Assembly: GCF_946478955.1 (NCBI RefSeq) | Contig: NZ_CAMLDL010000012.1 | Location: 14,673 to 78,672 of the forward strand | Length of the DNA stretch: 64,000 nt | Source: an uncultured Sphingomonas sp. | Lineage (GTDB): Bacteria; Pseudomonadota; Alphaproteobacteria; Sphingomonadales; Sphingomonadaceae | Direction: 5' to 3' | Shown here: one piece after another, positions 53,455 to 63,945 of the stretch | How positions within the stretch are numbered: position 1 is the stretch's first letter | Layout: every line of letters starts with the position of its first letter | The notes under the pieces: generated by a model | Database searches by the model: none | Told to the model about the DNA's origin: nothing | Seen by the model: the letters and a program-made list of their open reading frames with translations, nothing else | Made by a program: the position numbers and the translations under genes

Positions 53455-54376
53455 AGTGAAACCTCCAGTAGCCCTCATTGCCGGTCCAACCGCCAGCGGC
53501 AAGACCGCGTTGGCGGTTATGGTGGCGGAAGCAACCGGCGGCGCGATCATTAACAGCGATAGCGCGCAGCTTTACGCCGACATCCCTATCCTTTCTGCGG
53601 CGCCCACGGCGGACGACCGCGCGCGGGCCGATCACCGCCTTTATGGAGTCCGCGACGGCGCAAACCCTTGCTCCGCCGCCGAATGGGCGGATCTGGCCAA
53701 GGCGGAAATTGCCAAGCTACATGCCGCCGACCGTCTGCCGATACTCGTGGGCGGGACCGGCCTCTATTTGCGCACTCTACTCTTTGGTATCGCGCCGGTG
53801 CCTGCGATTGACCCCGATGTCCGGGCCAATGTGCGCGCCGCCAGTGTCTCGGAAAACCATGCTGCGCTGACGCTGCTTGATCCGGTTTCCGCCAACCGGC
53901 TGAACCCCGGTGACACCACCCGCATTGCCCGTGCGCTGGAAGTGATCCGGTCGACCGGCCGGACCATCGGACAATGGCAGGAGCGGTTGGAGGGAGGCAT
54001 TGGAAACGATATCTCGTTGAAACCACTCATTCTTATGCCGCCGCGCGAGTGGTTGTACGAACGATGCGATCTGCGCTTCTCTACGATGGTGGATGGTGGT
54101 GCGGTGGCGGAAGTGAATGCACTTCTGGAACGGAATTTGGACCCCGATTTGCCCGTGATGCGCGCGATCGGCGTTCCGGAAATGGCCGATTTTGTTCGCG
54201 GCAAAACGACAATTGCGCAGGCCATTGGCGCAGGCCAACTTGCCACCCGGCGATATGCAAAGCGTCAATACACCTGGTTCGCCCATCAACCGCCTGCCGA
54301 ATGGCCCCGCTTTTCGGGCAAGCTTGAGGATGGCGCGGTGGGTGAAGCGCTGGCGCTTGCCGGACTCAGTCTGTAG
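53447..54376 (+). CDS. miaA: tRNA dimethylallyltransferase
   Basis: Adds the dimethylallyl group to A37 of tRNAs reading U-starting codons, 309 aa. The P-loop GPTASGKTALA (near residue 14), the INSDSAQLYADIPI motif and PILVGGTGLYLRTLLFG are typical, as is RRYAKRQYTWF near the end. The ATG at 53447 is used; a GTG at 53456 is also possible. Its first codons overlap the divergent serB start, so the two genes' ribosome sites lie inside each other's coding sequence. Confidence 0.93.
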   Translation: MVKVKPPVALIAGPTASGKTALAVMVAEATGGAIINSDSAQLYADIPILSAAPTADDRARADHRLYGVRDGANPCSAAEWADLAKAEIAKLHAADRLPILVGGTGLYLRTLLFGIAPVPAIDPDVRANVRAASVSENHAALTLLDPVSANRLNPGDTTRIARALEVIRSTGRTIGQWQERLEGGIGNDISLKPLILMPPREWLYERCDLRFSTMVDGGAVAEVNALLERNLDPDLPVMRAIGVPEMADFVRGKTTIAQAIGAGQLATRRYAKRQYTWFAHQPPAEWPRFSGKLEDGAVGEALALAGLSL

Positions 54377-54387
54377 ACAGGCGGGCG

Positions 54388-55353
54388 ATGGAAGCGCTGA
54401 AAGACAAGGACATTGATCCCGGCCCACTTCAGGGCAAGCGCGTCGCGATCCTCGGCTATGGCAATCAGGGCCGTGCTCAGGCGCTCAATTTGAAAGATAG
54501 CGGTGTCGACGTCGTCGTCGGTCTCCGTGATCAGTCACCGAGCAAAGTGCGTGCGCAAGCCGACGGATTGGCAGTCGCGTCAATCGAAGAGGCCGCTTCC
54601 CAGGCCGACCTTTGCATGATGCTGGTCCCTGACGAAGTCATGGCGGCCCTTTATCGCACGGTCGAACCCCACTTGCGGCGTGAAGCGGCGCTCGGTTTCA
54701 GCCACGGGCTTGCGATCCGTTTTGGCTTCATCATTCCGCGCGATGACCTTGATGTGGTTCTGATCGCGCCGAAAGGTCCGGGAACGGCCCTTCGCTCGTT
54801 ATATGTTGAGGGGCGCGGGATGAAATCGCTCTATGCTGTTGCGCAAAATGCGACTGGCGGCGCGGCCCGGATTGCGCTGGCCTATGGCCGCGCAATTGGT
54901 AGTGGCCGCGCAGGAATTCTTCCGACATCCTTTGCTGAAGAATGCGAAGCCGATCTGTTCAATGAACAGGCGGTGGTCTGGGGTGGCGTTCCCGAATTGC
55001 TGATTGCCGGATTCGATACGCTGGTCGAAGCGGGGTTCAGCCCGGAAACCGCCTATATGGAGTGCGTTGGTGAATTGCGTCTGCTGGCGGAATTGATCGA
55101 GGCCCGCGGCATCGCTGGCATGCGCGAGGCAATCAGCAACACGGCGGAACTGGGCGGTGTGTTGGGCGGATCACGCATTGTCGATCGGTCCGTTCGTCAA
55201 CGAATGCGCGACATTCTGCGTGAAATCCAAGGCGGCGAATTTGCGCGGGAGCTGGCTGAGGAAGAGGCCGATGGCTATCCCGTCCTACGGGAAGCCAGAC
55301 AGGTCGCGCGCGAACTAAATGTGGAGAAGGCACGCCGCCTGCTCGACGATTAA
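54388..55353 (+). CDS. ilvC: Ketol-acid reductoisomerase, divergent class I
   Basis: NADPH-dependent isomeroreductase of branched-chain amino acid synthesis, 321 aa. All active-site positions of class I KARI can be aligned: histidine in FSHGL (about residue 108), lysine in APKGPG, aspartate and glutamate in EADLFNEQAVVWGG, two glutamates in YMECVGELRLL and serine in AISNTAELGG. The N-terminal YYD..DL segment and the usual GYGSQGHAHA loop are altered (GYGNQGRAQA). It follows miaA by 11 nt; ilvB and ilvN, often found between miaA and ilvC in relatives, are absent here. Confidence 0.85.
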   Translation: MEALKDKDIDPGPLQGKRVAILGYGNQGRAQALNLKDSGVDVVVGLRDQSPSKVRAQADGLAVASIEEAASQADLCMMLVPDEVMAALYRTVEPHLRREAALGFSHGLAIRFGFIIPRDDLDVVLIAPKGPGTALRSLYVEGRGMKSLYAVAQNATGGAARIALAYGRAIGSGRAGILPTSFAEECEADLFNEQAVVWGGVPELLIAGFDTLVEAGFSPETAYMECVGELRLLAELIEARGIAGMREAISNTAELGGVLGGSRIVDRSVRQRMRDILREIQGGEFARELAEEEADGYPVLREARQVARELNVEKARRLLDD

Positions 55354-55520
55354 TCTGCGAGCTCGCCTTGCGTTTCACGATCCCCCATCGAGGCCCGCTC
55401 CGTGTAAATCCGTTGAAGCCTGCGATGCGCATCGGCCGCGACCGGGTCGATGGCATTGATCGCCAAATCCGCCTCCTCGGCGGCGCGACGGGCAAAATAG
55501 CCTTTGTCTTGATCACTCAT
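55350..55520 (-). CDS. Small conserved-looking soluble protein
   Basis: A 56-aa ORF (MSDQDKGYFARRAAEEADLAI ... GDRETQGELAD) with a strong ribosome site GGGAGGG 4 nt before its ATG. It is charged and probably helical, without membrane segment or cysteine. Its stop overlaps the convergent ilvC stop. I do not recognise a family; small proteins beginning with a YFxRRAxEE pattern are common in alphaproteobacteria, but no function is known to me. Confidence 0.65.
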   Translation of the reverse strand: MSDQDKGYFARRAAEEADLAINAIDPVAADAHRRLQRIYTERASMGDRETQGELAD

Positions 55521-55564
55521 TGAACCCTCCCGGCACAAGGATATCCACCGCCTTAACAGAAATA

Positions 55565-55588
55565 GGGCGCCCGGTCACCCGAGCGCCC
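55565..55588 (-). terminator. Terminator of the outer-membrane barrel gene
   Basis: A 10-bp GC stem (55565-55574 with 55579-55588, one G-U pair) with a 4-nt loop lies 29 nt after the gene's stop on the minus strand. The following T tract is weak (TATTTC). Confidence 0.65.
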
Positions 55589-55616
55589 CTTTCCATTCAA
55601 CCTATGCGGCAGTCGC

Positions 55617-56165
55617 TTAGAAGCGGGTGCCAAGGGTCATGGCGACCTGGTGACGCTTTACGTCGCCACCTTCATAGTTGGAGAAGCGATATTCGCCGCC
55701 AACATAGGTCTTGCCCTTCAAGATATATTGCGTGCCAGCGCCAAGACGCCAGCCATCTGCGTTGTCAGCAGCACTATTGATGCCATCCGAAGCCTTGAAA
55801 CGGGCGTTGGTGTAACCGCCCTTCACATAGATGTTGGCGCGATCGCTGATTGCGAAGTTGGCGCGGGCACCTGCATAAAGGTCGCGGCCCGACTTCACAT
55901 AAACATTGTCGTTGCCATACTTCTGGGTCGAATCCGTGGCTTCGACGTCAACGCCGAGCGACACGCCATTGCTGACCGCAAAGTCGTAGCCCGCGCCAAC
56001 ACCGTAAACGACACCGTCATCGGATTCACCAAGGGCCTTCACCGAGTCATAACCGACCAGTGCTTCGACACGCGGTCCAACCGGGGCGGTGGCAGTCTGC
56101 GCCAGAGCCGGAGTCGCAACAATAGCGGCCGACAACGCGGCCAGAATCAAAGTCTTGTTCACCAT
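55617..56165 (-). CDS. Small outer-membrane beta-barrel protein
   Basis: A 182-aa protein with signal peptide MVNKTLILAALSAAIVATPALA and an eight-stranded barrel pattern of alternating residues (VEALVGYDSVKA, YGVGAGYDFAV, LGVDVEATDS, YAGARANFAIS, YVKGGYTNARF, YILKGKTYVGGEYRFSNYE) ending in VAMTLGTRF with the C-terminal phenylalanine favoured by the BAM machinery. It belongs to the OmpA-like/OmpW-sized barrel group. No ligand can be inferred. Two in-frame ATG codons lie within 9 nt; the second is used. Confidence 0.85.
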   Translation of the reverse strand: MVNKTLILAALSAAIVATPALAQTATAPVGPRVEALVGYDSVKALGESDDGVVYGVGAGYDFAVSNGVSLGVDVEATDSTQKYGNDNVYVKSGRDLYAGARANFAISDRANIYVKGGYTNARFKASDGINSAADNADGWRLGAGTQYILKGKTYVGGEYRFSNYEGGDVKRHQVAMTLGTRF

Positions 56166-56387
56166 AAACTCCATTGAATACCGACACTTGTGAGACAAGA
56201 TCGGATATTTGACTGGAAACATTGTCGCTTAATTCAAGTGACAACTTCCATTCACCTGTCGTGGTCAGTGATGACCACCGACGGTTCCTTTCTAGCAGCT
56301 GGACAAATTACCAGTAGCTGAACGAAACCTTCAGGAAACCGCAATCTGGGGTGTTGGACTCCGCTTTCAATGCCGCACTGCAAAAAA
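56166..56387. other. Intergenic region between barrel gene and mutL
   Basis: Spacer of 222 nt holding the leader and promoter of the barrel gene. It contains no ORF with a ribosome site, no tRNA, and no EcfG-type match. A small dyad GTGGTCAGTGATGACCAC at 56261-56278 is seen and might be an operator. Confidence 0.4.
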
Positions 56388-58154
56388 TTATCGGCGGCCG
56401 AACAATTTTTCGATCTCGCCGTGTCCAAGTTTTACCCATGTCGGCCGACCATGATTGCATTGGCCGCTGTGCGGTGTGACTTCCATTTCGCGGAGAAGCG
56501 CATTCATTTCGGCCACCGAGAGGATACGCCCGGCCCTGACCGACCCATGACAGGCCATAGTGGCGGCGACGTGGTCAAGCTTGTCGCGTAGCGCTAGCGC
56601 GGTGCCGAGTTCGGCAAGCTCCGCAGCCAAATCGGCCAGAAGGCCGCGAACATCGGTCGTGCCGAGCGCCGATGGGGTCGCGCGGACCAGCATCGCGGTC
56701 GGCCCGAAGCGCTCGATCTCTAGACCCATGTCGGAAAGCTCGCCCGCCGCGCCTTCCAACCGATCGCAATCCGGCTCGTCCAGTTCAACCACGTCCGGCA
56801 CAAGAAGCGCCTGGCGCGCAACTTCACCTTGTGCGCTGGCCCTCCTCATCCGCTCGAGCACCAGCCGCTCATGGGCGGCATGCTGATCAACGATGACGAG
56901 CCCGTCTTCTGCTTCGGCAACAATGTAGGTGGCTGCGACCTGTCCACGTGCAATGCCGAGCGGATATTGCTGGTCGGCGGGTGTGATCGGTGAAGCCTCA
57001 ACCGCACGGCCCTGCGGAAGAAATGACGGACGGCGGTCGGCAACACCGGCATCGGGGGAATAGGCCGGCGCACTCCAAAGACGCGGTTCGGCGTTCGGCT
57101 CCGGCATAGATACCCCCACCGGCTCCACCTGCCAGGCCGCAGGCTGCGCGAATTGCTCCCGCGCCGCACTCCGGTGTCCGGCCTCATCAAGCGCGGCGCG
57201 CAGGCCGCCGACGATCAGACCGCGCACCGCTGCGGGATCTCGGAACCGGACTTCTGTCTTCGCGGGATGGACGTTGATGTCGACCTCTTGCGTTGGCACG
57301 TCGACGAACAACGCGGCCACCGGGTGCCGGTCCCGTGCAAGCAGATCGCGATAAGCTGCGCGCAATGCGCCTACCAACAGGCGATCCTTCACCGGGCGAT
57401 TATTCACGAACAGAAACTGCTGGTCTGCCATGCCACGATTGAACGTCGGTAGGCTGACGACGCCGGTCAGGCGCAGTCCGCCACGGACGCAGTCGATCCC
57501 GAGGCCGTGCCGTTCCAGCTCATGTGTCAGCAGCGCCGCGACCCGCGTCGGCGCATCGCTCGGCTGAACCGTCAAGGCGCGGCGTCCATCATGTTCTACG
57601 CTGAAGGCAACGTCAGGCCTGGCCATGGCGAGGCGCTTCACCGCGTCCATGATGGCGCTATATTCGGCACGCGGGCTACGCAGAAATTTGCGACGAGCGG
57701 GGACTTTGTCAAACAGCCCCTCCACACGGACCCGCGTACCGGGTGGTAGCGGCGCCGGCCCCTCCCCCATTGCGTCGCCATGATCGATGGTTAGCCGCCA
57801 ACCGTCAGCCCCCCGCACTCGGCTTTCAAGAGTTAGGCGCGACACGCTTGCGATGGACGGCAATGCCTCGCCCCGGAACCCAAAGCTGACGACATTTTCA
57901 ATGGCATCATCTGGCAATTTCGAGGTTGCATGCCGCTCGAGCGCAAGCCGCATGTCGTCCGGCGTCATGCCGGTGCCATCGTCGCTGACTTCAATTAGGT
58001 CCAAACCGCCCGCCGATAGCCGAATCGCAACTGTGGTCGAACCCGCGTCGAGCGCGTTTTCGACCAGCTCTTTCAACGCACTGGCGGGTCTTTCCACCAC
58101 TTCGCCCGCAGCGATGCGATTGACCAGTTCAGAGGGTAGCCTTCTTATTGACAT
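56388..58154 (-). CDS. mutL: DNA mismatch repair protein MutL
   Basis: Mismatch repair matchmaker, 588 aa. The N-terminal GHKL ATPase domain has ELVENALDAGST, SDDGTGMTP and SFGFRGEALPSIASVS. The C-terminal domain retains the endonuclease motif DQHAAHERLVLER, fitting DQHA(x)2E(x)4E, and the ACHGSVRAG and WVKLGHGEIEKLF motifs, so it probably nicks DNA itself, consistent with the absence of MutH in alphaproteobacteria. The ATG at 58154 matches MSIRRLPSELVNRIAAGEVVERP. The first bases are divergent from mreB. Confidence 0.95.
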   Translation of the reverse strand: MSIRRLPSELVNRIAAGEVVERPASALKELVENALDAGSTTVAIRLSAGGLDLIEVSDDGTGMTPDDMRLALERHATSKLPDDAIENVVSFGFRGEALPSIASVSRLTLESRVRGADGWRLTIDHGDAMGEGPAPLPPGTRVRVEGLFDKVPARRKFLRSPRAEYSAIMDAVKRLAMARPDVAFSVEHDGRRALTVQPSDAPTRVAALLTHELERHGLGIDCVRGGLRLTGVVSLPTFNRGMADQQFLFVNNRPVKDRLLVGALRAAYRDLLARDRHPVAALFVDVPTQEVDINVHPAKTEVRFRDPAAVRGLIVGGLRAALDEAGHRSAAREQFAQPAAWQVEPVGVSMPEPNAEPRLWSAPAYSPDAGVADRRPSFLPQGRAVEASPITPADQQYPLGIARGQVAATYIVAEAEDGLVIVDQHAAHERLVLERMRRASAQGEVARQALLVPDVVELDEPDCDRLEGAAGELSDMGLEIERFGPTAMLVRATPSALGTTDVRGLLADLAAELAELGTALALRDKLDHVAATMACHGSVRAGRILSVAEMNALLREMEVTPHSGQCNHGRPTWVKLGHGEIEKLFGRR

Positions 58155-58251
58155 GACGACGGTCCTAGCCCAACTGAGATGCAACCTTGAAGCATGAAGT
58201 TTCGCAAAGGATTCATGCTGATTTCACAAGGATTTGGATAAAGGGTTGTAA

Positions 58252-59352
<1,101 letters not shown>

Positions 59353-59358
59353 CCGCGG

Positions 59359-60240
59359 ATGGCGGCCTCGGCGGGACCGCGCCCGGGCTGGTCCAGGCGC
59401 GCGCAATACGGCTTGTTTTTCAGCTTCCTGGCGGTCGTCGCGGGCGCAATTGTCGGGCTCGTCCTCCTCATTTTGTCGCTCGCCGCGCCCCGCTCCTATG
59501 AAGAAGTTAAGGGCGCCGCTCTTGATGTAACGGCGCCGGCAGCCGGTGCGCTGCGGCAGGTGTCGACCACCGTTTCCGGGCTGGTGAGCGGCGCCGGTGA
59601 TTATTGGGACGCAGCCAACCAGAATGGGCAGTTGAAGAAAGACCGGGCGGCGCTGATGCGCAGGATGGTTGAGGCAAAGGCGGTCCTTGAGGAAAACCGG
59701 CAGCTGAAGGCCGCCTTGCAGCTACGCGAACATACGACAAATGCCGTTGCGACCGGCCGAATCATTGGCTCATCTTTTCAAAGTCCGCGCCGGTTCGCCA
59801 TTCTAACCGCCGGAACGCGGGATGGTGTCCTGATCGGCATGCCCGTGCGTGCGCCGGAAGGGTTGATGGGCCGGATCGTCAACAGCGGCATCACATCAAG
59901 TAGGGTGCTCCTCGTCAGCGATCGCGCAAATATCGTGCCGGCCCGCATCCTGCGCGGCGGCCTGCCGGTCATTTCCACCGGGCGAGGTGATGGCACCATC
60001 GATGTTCGCCCGCTGGAAGTGGGAAAAAACCCGTTCAAGCCGGGTGACATCATCATCACCTCTGGCACCGGCGGTTTATATCCGCCCCTTGTTCCCATCG
60101 CCAAGGTGGTCAAGCTTGACGATGATGGTGCGATTGCAATTCCCATTGCCGACCCCGCCAAAGTAAGCTTCGCTATCGTTGAACCGCCCTATGAACCTGC
60201 GGCCATCGCTGCAGAGACGGCGCCGGCGGAGGAGCAATAA
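59359..60240 (+). CDS. mreC: Rod shape-determining protein MreC
   Basis: Periplasmic scaffold of the elongasome, 293 aa, with one N-terminal helix (about residues 16-40), a coiled-coil (about 70-110, NQNGQLKKDRAALMRRMVEAKAVLEENRQL) and the double beta-barrel C-terminal domain (GIPV-type GMPVRAPEGLMGRIVNSG, GDIIITSGTGGLYP). It starts 6 nt after mreB and ends overlapping mreD by one base. Confidence 0.95.
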   Translation: MAASAGPRPGWSRRAQYGLFFSFLAVVAGAIVGLVLLILSLAAPRSYEEVKGAALDVTAPAAGALRQVSTTVSGLVSGAGDYWDAANQNGQLKKDRAALMRRMVEAKAVLEENRQLKAALQLREHTTNAVATGRIIGSSFQSPRRFAILTAGTRDGVLIGMPVRAPEGLMGRIVNSGITSSRVLLVSDRANIVPARILRGGLPVISTGRGDGTIDVRPLEVGKNPFKPGDIIITSGTGGLYPPLVPIAKVVKLDDDGAIAIPIADPAKVSFAIVEPPYEPAAIAAETAPAEEQ

Positions 60241-60764
60241 TGTCGCGCTCCGCGCTGTCACAAGGCCGGAAATTGGAACGCGGCCCCCGAAAACATGCCG
60301 ATGCGGTTCCAGCGATCAGCGTGGTTGTCGGCTCCATGCTGTCGATGCTGCCGATCATGTCGAACACCGGTTGGTGGCCGGACTTCGGATTATTGATGCT
60401 GCTCGCCTGGCGTCTTCTGCGCGCAGATGCATGGCCGGCGTGGTGGGCGGCGCCATTGGGCTTTGTGAATGATCTGCTTGCGGGATACCCCATCGGCCTA
60501 TCGGTGTTCATCTGGTCAGCAATCATGATCGCGATGGATGTGCTAGACCGGCGCACCATGTGGCGCGACTATTGGATTGAATGGGCCATTGCGGGACTGC
60601 TCATCGGGGTGGCGGAAATCGCCCAATGGCGCGCGGCGGCAATTATGGGCGCCAGTACGCCGTTTCGGATGACCACCGGGCCGGCGATCCTTTTTTCCTG
60701 CCTCGCCTTCCCGCTCGCTGCGCTGATTGCCAATCGCCTCGACCGGTGGAGGCTTCGCCGATGA
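60240..60764 (+). CDS. mreD: Rod shape-determining protein MreD
   Basis: Small polytopic membrane protein (174 aa, about five helices) of the elongasome. WWPDFGLLMLLAWRLLRADAWPAWWAAPLGFVNDLLAGYPIG is typical of alphaproteobacterial MreD. It overlaps mreC by one base and mrdA by 4 nt (ATGA). Confidence 0.93.
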   Translation: MSRSALSQGRKLERGPRKHADAVPAISVVVGSMLSMLPIMSNTGWWPDFGLLMLLAWRLLRADAWPAWWAAPLGFVNDLLAGYPIGLSVFIWSAIMIAMDVLDRRTMWRDYWIEWAIAGLLIGVAEIAQWRAAAIMGASTPFRMTTGPAILFSCLAFPLAALIANRLDRWRLRR

Positions 60765-62728
60765 AAGCCTCGCGATTTACGGCGGCGCATCAATCGATTA
60801 CCTTTTCACGCCGCATGGCCATCGTCGGCGGTGTTCAGGCGGCGTTTGGCGGCGTGCTTCTGGCGCGGCTCGGCTATCTGTCGGTCAATCAGCACAAGCT
60901 TTATGAGACGAAAGCCGAGGACAATCGCGTCCAGCTGATTATCGTTCCGCCGCGTCGCGGCTGGATCGTTGATCGTGGAGGCAAGCCGCTCGCCATTAAT
61001 CGCAGCGATTTTCGCGTCGATATCATTCCGGAACAGCTGGAACGGCCAACCGAAACGCTGCGCCTTCTCACCCAATTGCTCGCGCTTACCCCCGACGATG
61101 TCGATCGCATCATCACCGAACTTAAGACCTCTCATGGGTACCGCCCAGTCGTAGTTGCGGAAAATGTCCCTTACGATCGTTATGCCGCCGTCACCGTTCG
61201 CCTTCCGGAACTTCCGGGCGTGGTGCCGCAGCGCGGGTTTTCGCGTTTCTACCCGGCCGGACCAGCGGTCGCCCATCTTATCGGCTATGTTGGTGCGGCG
61301 TCGGCCAAGGACACCGAAAAGGACAAGAATCCCCTGTTGCTGGTGCCGGGATTCAAGGTCGGTAAGGACGGGCTCGAAAAAGTGTTGGAGCTGGAACTGC
61401 GCGGCGAGCCAGGCGGGCAGCGGGTGGAGCTGACTGCGCGCGGAAAATTGGTGCGCGAGCTTGAACCCAAACCTGACCGCTCAGGCAAGACCGTGCAGCT
61501 GACCATCGATGCAGGCCTGCAGGATTATGCGGCACGGCGGATGGGCGACCAGTCTGGCGCGCTTGTCGCGATGGATGTGGCAAATGGGGACATGTTGGCA
61601 TTCGTGTCCATGCCAGCGTTTGACCCCAACAGCTTCAGTGACGGGATCGGCCGAACCGAATGGCGAATGCTGTCGGAAGACGATCATATTCCGCTCCTGA
61701 ACAAGGTTGCACAGGGCCTTTACCCGTCCGGATCGACCATCAAGCCGGCAATGGCGCTCGCCTATCTGAAGGAGGGCATTGACCCAAATCGGCGCGTTCA
61801 CTGTCCGGGCGGCTATCAGATCGGTAATCGCTATTTCCGATGTGACGCCGTTCATGGTTCGGTGGACATGCATCAGGCAATCGAACGCAGCTGCAACACC
61901 TATTTTTGGGCGACCGGCCTTATTACCGACCCGGCCAAGGTGACGGGAATGGTCCATTACCTTGGGTTTGGGGAGAAATTTGACCTGCCCATTCCGACGC
62001 AGCGGTACGGGACCATGCCAAACCCGGATTGGCTGATGAAGAAATATCACCGGAAATGGCAGGGCTTTGATTCCGCAAATACGTCGATCGGTCAGGGTTA
62101 CGTCCTCGTCAATCCGATGCAACTGGCCGTGATGCCGGCCCGTCTGGCGTCCGGAAAGCTCATCCAGCCCCGCCTATTGATGTCGGACAAGCAACAGGCC
62201 GCCCCTGCCCTCGATGCGGACCCCGAACATCTGGAAATCATCCGCAAGGCAATGGCCGCGGTCGTTAACGGCAGCGGTACCGCGGTTGCCTCAAAGCTTC
62301 CCGTTCCGGGCATACAAATGGCCGGCAAGACCGGGACGGCGCAGGTGTTCCGGCTTGGCGAGCGCGGACATCAGTCAAACTGGGCGCTTCGCGATCACGC
62401 CTTGTTCGTCGCGTTCGCCCCTGCAGACAAGCCGCGCTATGCGATTGGCTGCATCATCGAACATGGCGGATTTGGCGCATCGGCCGCTGCCCCGATCGTG
62501 CGCGATTGCATGACCTATATGTTCGACCCCCAACGAGCGGTGGACACCCTTACCGGGCTCGAAAAGCAATGGGGCGGCACACTTCTGGAGCGAACAGCGC
62601 GCAAGGCCGCTGAATATGATCGCATCTCAAAGGCCAATCAGGCGATTGCCGCAGCGGTCAGGACGGAGGAAAAGGCGACTGCGTCCGCTGCTGCCACGCC
62701 CCCCAATACCGCAGAGGCCAAACGGTGA
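60761..62728 (+). CDS. mrdA: Penicillin-binding protein 2
   Basis: Class B PBP, 655 aa, the transpeptidase of the elongasome paired with RodA. An N-terminal membrane anchor (about residues 20-42) is followed by the pedestal domain (RRGWIVDRGGKPLA) and the transpeptidase domain with SxxK in YPSGSTIKP (near residue 323), SxN in ERSCNTYFW, and KTG in AGKTGTAQV. The Ala/Thr/Lys-rich C-terminal 60 residues are low complexity. Start and stop both overlap neighbours by 4 nt. Confidence 0.96.
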   Translation: MKASRFTAAHQSITFSRRMAIVGGVQAAFGGVLLARLGYLSVNQHKLYETKAEDNRVQLIIVPPRRGWIVDRGGKPLAINRSDFRVDIIPEQLERPTETLRLLTQLLALTPDDVDRIITELKTSHGYRPVVVAENVPYDRYAAVTVRLPELPGVVPQRGFSRFYPAGPAVAHLIGYVGAASAKDTEKDKNPLLLVPGFKVGKDGLEKVLELELRGEPGGQRVELTARGKLVRELEPKPDRSGKTVQLTIDAGLQDYAARRMGDQSGALVAMDVANGDMLAFVSMPAFDPNSFSDGIGRTEWRMLSEDDHIPLLNKVAQGLYPSGSTIKPAMALAYLKEGIDPNRRVHCPGGYQIGNRYFRCDAVHGSVDMHQAIERSCNTYFWATGLITDPAKVTGMVHYLGFGEKFDLPIPTQRYGTMPNPDWLMKKYHRKWQGFDSANTSIGQGYVLVNPMQLAVMPARLASGKLIQPRLLMSDKQQAAPALDADPEHLEIIRKAMAAVVNGSGTAVASKLPVPGIQMAGKTGTAQVFRLGERGHQSNWALRDHALFVAFAPADKPRYAIGCIIEHGGFGASAAAPIVRDCMTYMFDPQRAVDTLTGLEKQWGGTLLERTARKAAEYDRISKANQAIAAAVRTEEKATASAAATPPNTAEAKR

Positions 62729-63837
62729 TCCTGTCATCGATCATCCCGCAGCCGCTCGCACGCTTGCCATGGAGCCTGATCACGCTCGTCGCGATCATTT
62801 GCACCATTGGCGTTGTCACGCTCTATTCGGCGGCGGGCGGCTCACTATCGCCATATGCGCTGAAGCAGGCCATTTTGATTATGGTCTTTTTTGGGATTGC
62901 GATCGCCATCAGCTACATCCCGCAGGATTTCATCAAGGAAGTTACCTTCCCGGTCTATGGCGCGATCGTCGTCATGCTGGTCGTGGTCGAAATGGTCGGT
63001 TTCGTTGGCAAAGGAGCGCAGCGCTGGGTCGACCTCGGTTTCATACGGCTTCAACCGTCAGAGTTTATGAAACCGGCGATCGTGCTCGTTCTTGCCCGAT
63101 TCTATGACCTGCTCCCCGTGGGCGATGTGAAGCGCTGGCGCGGCCTGTGGCCTGCCGCCGTATTGCTTGGCGTACCGTTCCTGCTGATCCTCGTGCAACC
63201 CGATCTCGGCACTGCAACCATGGTTTTGCTCTGCGGCGTCACGACCATGTTCCTTGCCGGTCTTCCCATGTGGTATTTCCTATCCGCCGGCGGGGCGCTA
63301 GCCATCGCCATGCCGATCGTGTTTGCGATGATGCATGATTATCAGCGCAAGCGGGTACTCATCTTCCTCGATCCAGAGGCTGATCCATTGGGCGCCGGCT
63401 ATCATATCAGCCAGTCCAAGATCGCGATCGGGTCAGGGGGCATTTTCGGCAAAGGCTATCTCAACGGTAGCCAGAGTCATCTGGATTATCTTCCGGAGGG
63501 GCATACCGACTTTGTTTTTGCGACCTATGTGGAAGAATGGGGATTGGTTGGCGGCGCGCTACTCATCCTCGCCTTCTTTATGGTCATGCGCTGGGGAATG
63601 CAGGTCAGCCGCCGGTCGAAATCGCGCTTTGCCCAATTGTCTGCTGCCGGACTGACCGCGACAATATTTTTCTATGTGACCATCAATCTGATGATGGTGA
63701 TGGGCCTCGCGCCGGTTGTTGGCGTACCCCTGCCACTAGTTAGCTTTGGCGGGTCGGCGGTGATGACGGTGATGATCTGCCTTGGCATTCTGATGGGATT
63801 TGAACGTCAGACCCGTACGCGAACATCGCTCAGCTGA
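62725..63837 (+). CDS. rodA: Peptidoglycan glycosyltransferase RodA
   Basis: SEDS-family polymerase of the elongasome, 370 aa, ten membrane helices. Signatures are GVVTLYSAAGG near residue 30, WVDLGFIRLQPSEFMKPA (near 105), LVQPDLGTA (near 160, with the catalytic aspartate region downstream), YHISQSKIAIGSGGIFGKG, EGHTDFVFATYVEEWGLVG and PLPLVSFGGSAV. The start is GTG overlapping the mrdA stop (GTGA). This closes the operon. Confidence 0.96.
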   Translation: MILSSIIPQPLARLPWSLITLVAIICTIGVVTLYSAAGGSLSPYALKQAILIMVFFGIAIAISYIPQDFIKEVTFPVYGAIVVMLVVVEMVGFVGKGAQRWVDLGFIRLQPSEFMKPAIVLVLARFYDLLPVGDVKRWRGLWPAAVLLGVPFLLILVQPDLGTATMVLLCGVTTMFLAGLPMWYFLSAGGALAIAMPIVFAMMHDYQRKRVLIFLDPEADPLGAGYHISQSKIAIGSGGIFGKGYLNGSQSHLDYLPEGHTDFVFATYVEEWGLVGGALLILAFFMVMRWGMQVSRRSKSRFAQLSAAGLTATIFFYVTINLMMVMGLAPVVGVPLPLVSFGGSAVMTVMICLGILMGFERQTRTRTSLS

Positions 63838-63853
63838 AATTTTTATCATTTGC

Positions 63854-63882
63854 TTGTTGCGCGGGTACGGCAAGCTTGTTAG
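63854..63882 (+). promoter_or_regulatory. Sigma-70-type promoter before tRNA-Lys
   Basis: TTGTTG (63854-63859), 17 nt, TGTTAG (63877-63882), followed by a GC-rich discriminator. The box pair is positioned about 60 nt before the tRNA gene and fits a stable-RNA promoter, though neither box is perfect. Confidence 0.5.
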
Positions 63883-63945
63883 AGGCCCGCCCGCGCCACC
63901 CGATGGGTCGGTCGCTTTTGCCCTCAGGCAAACCCAGGTAATTGG

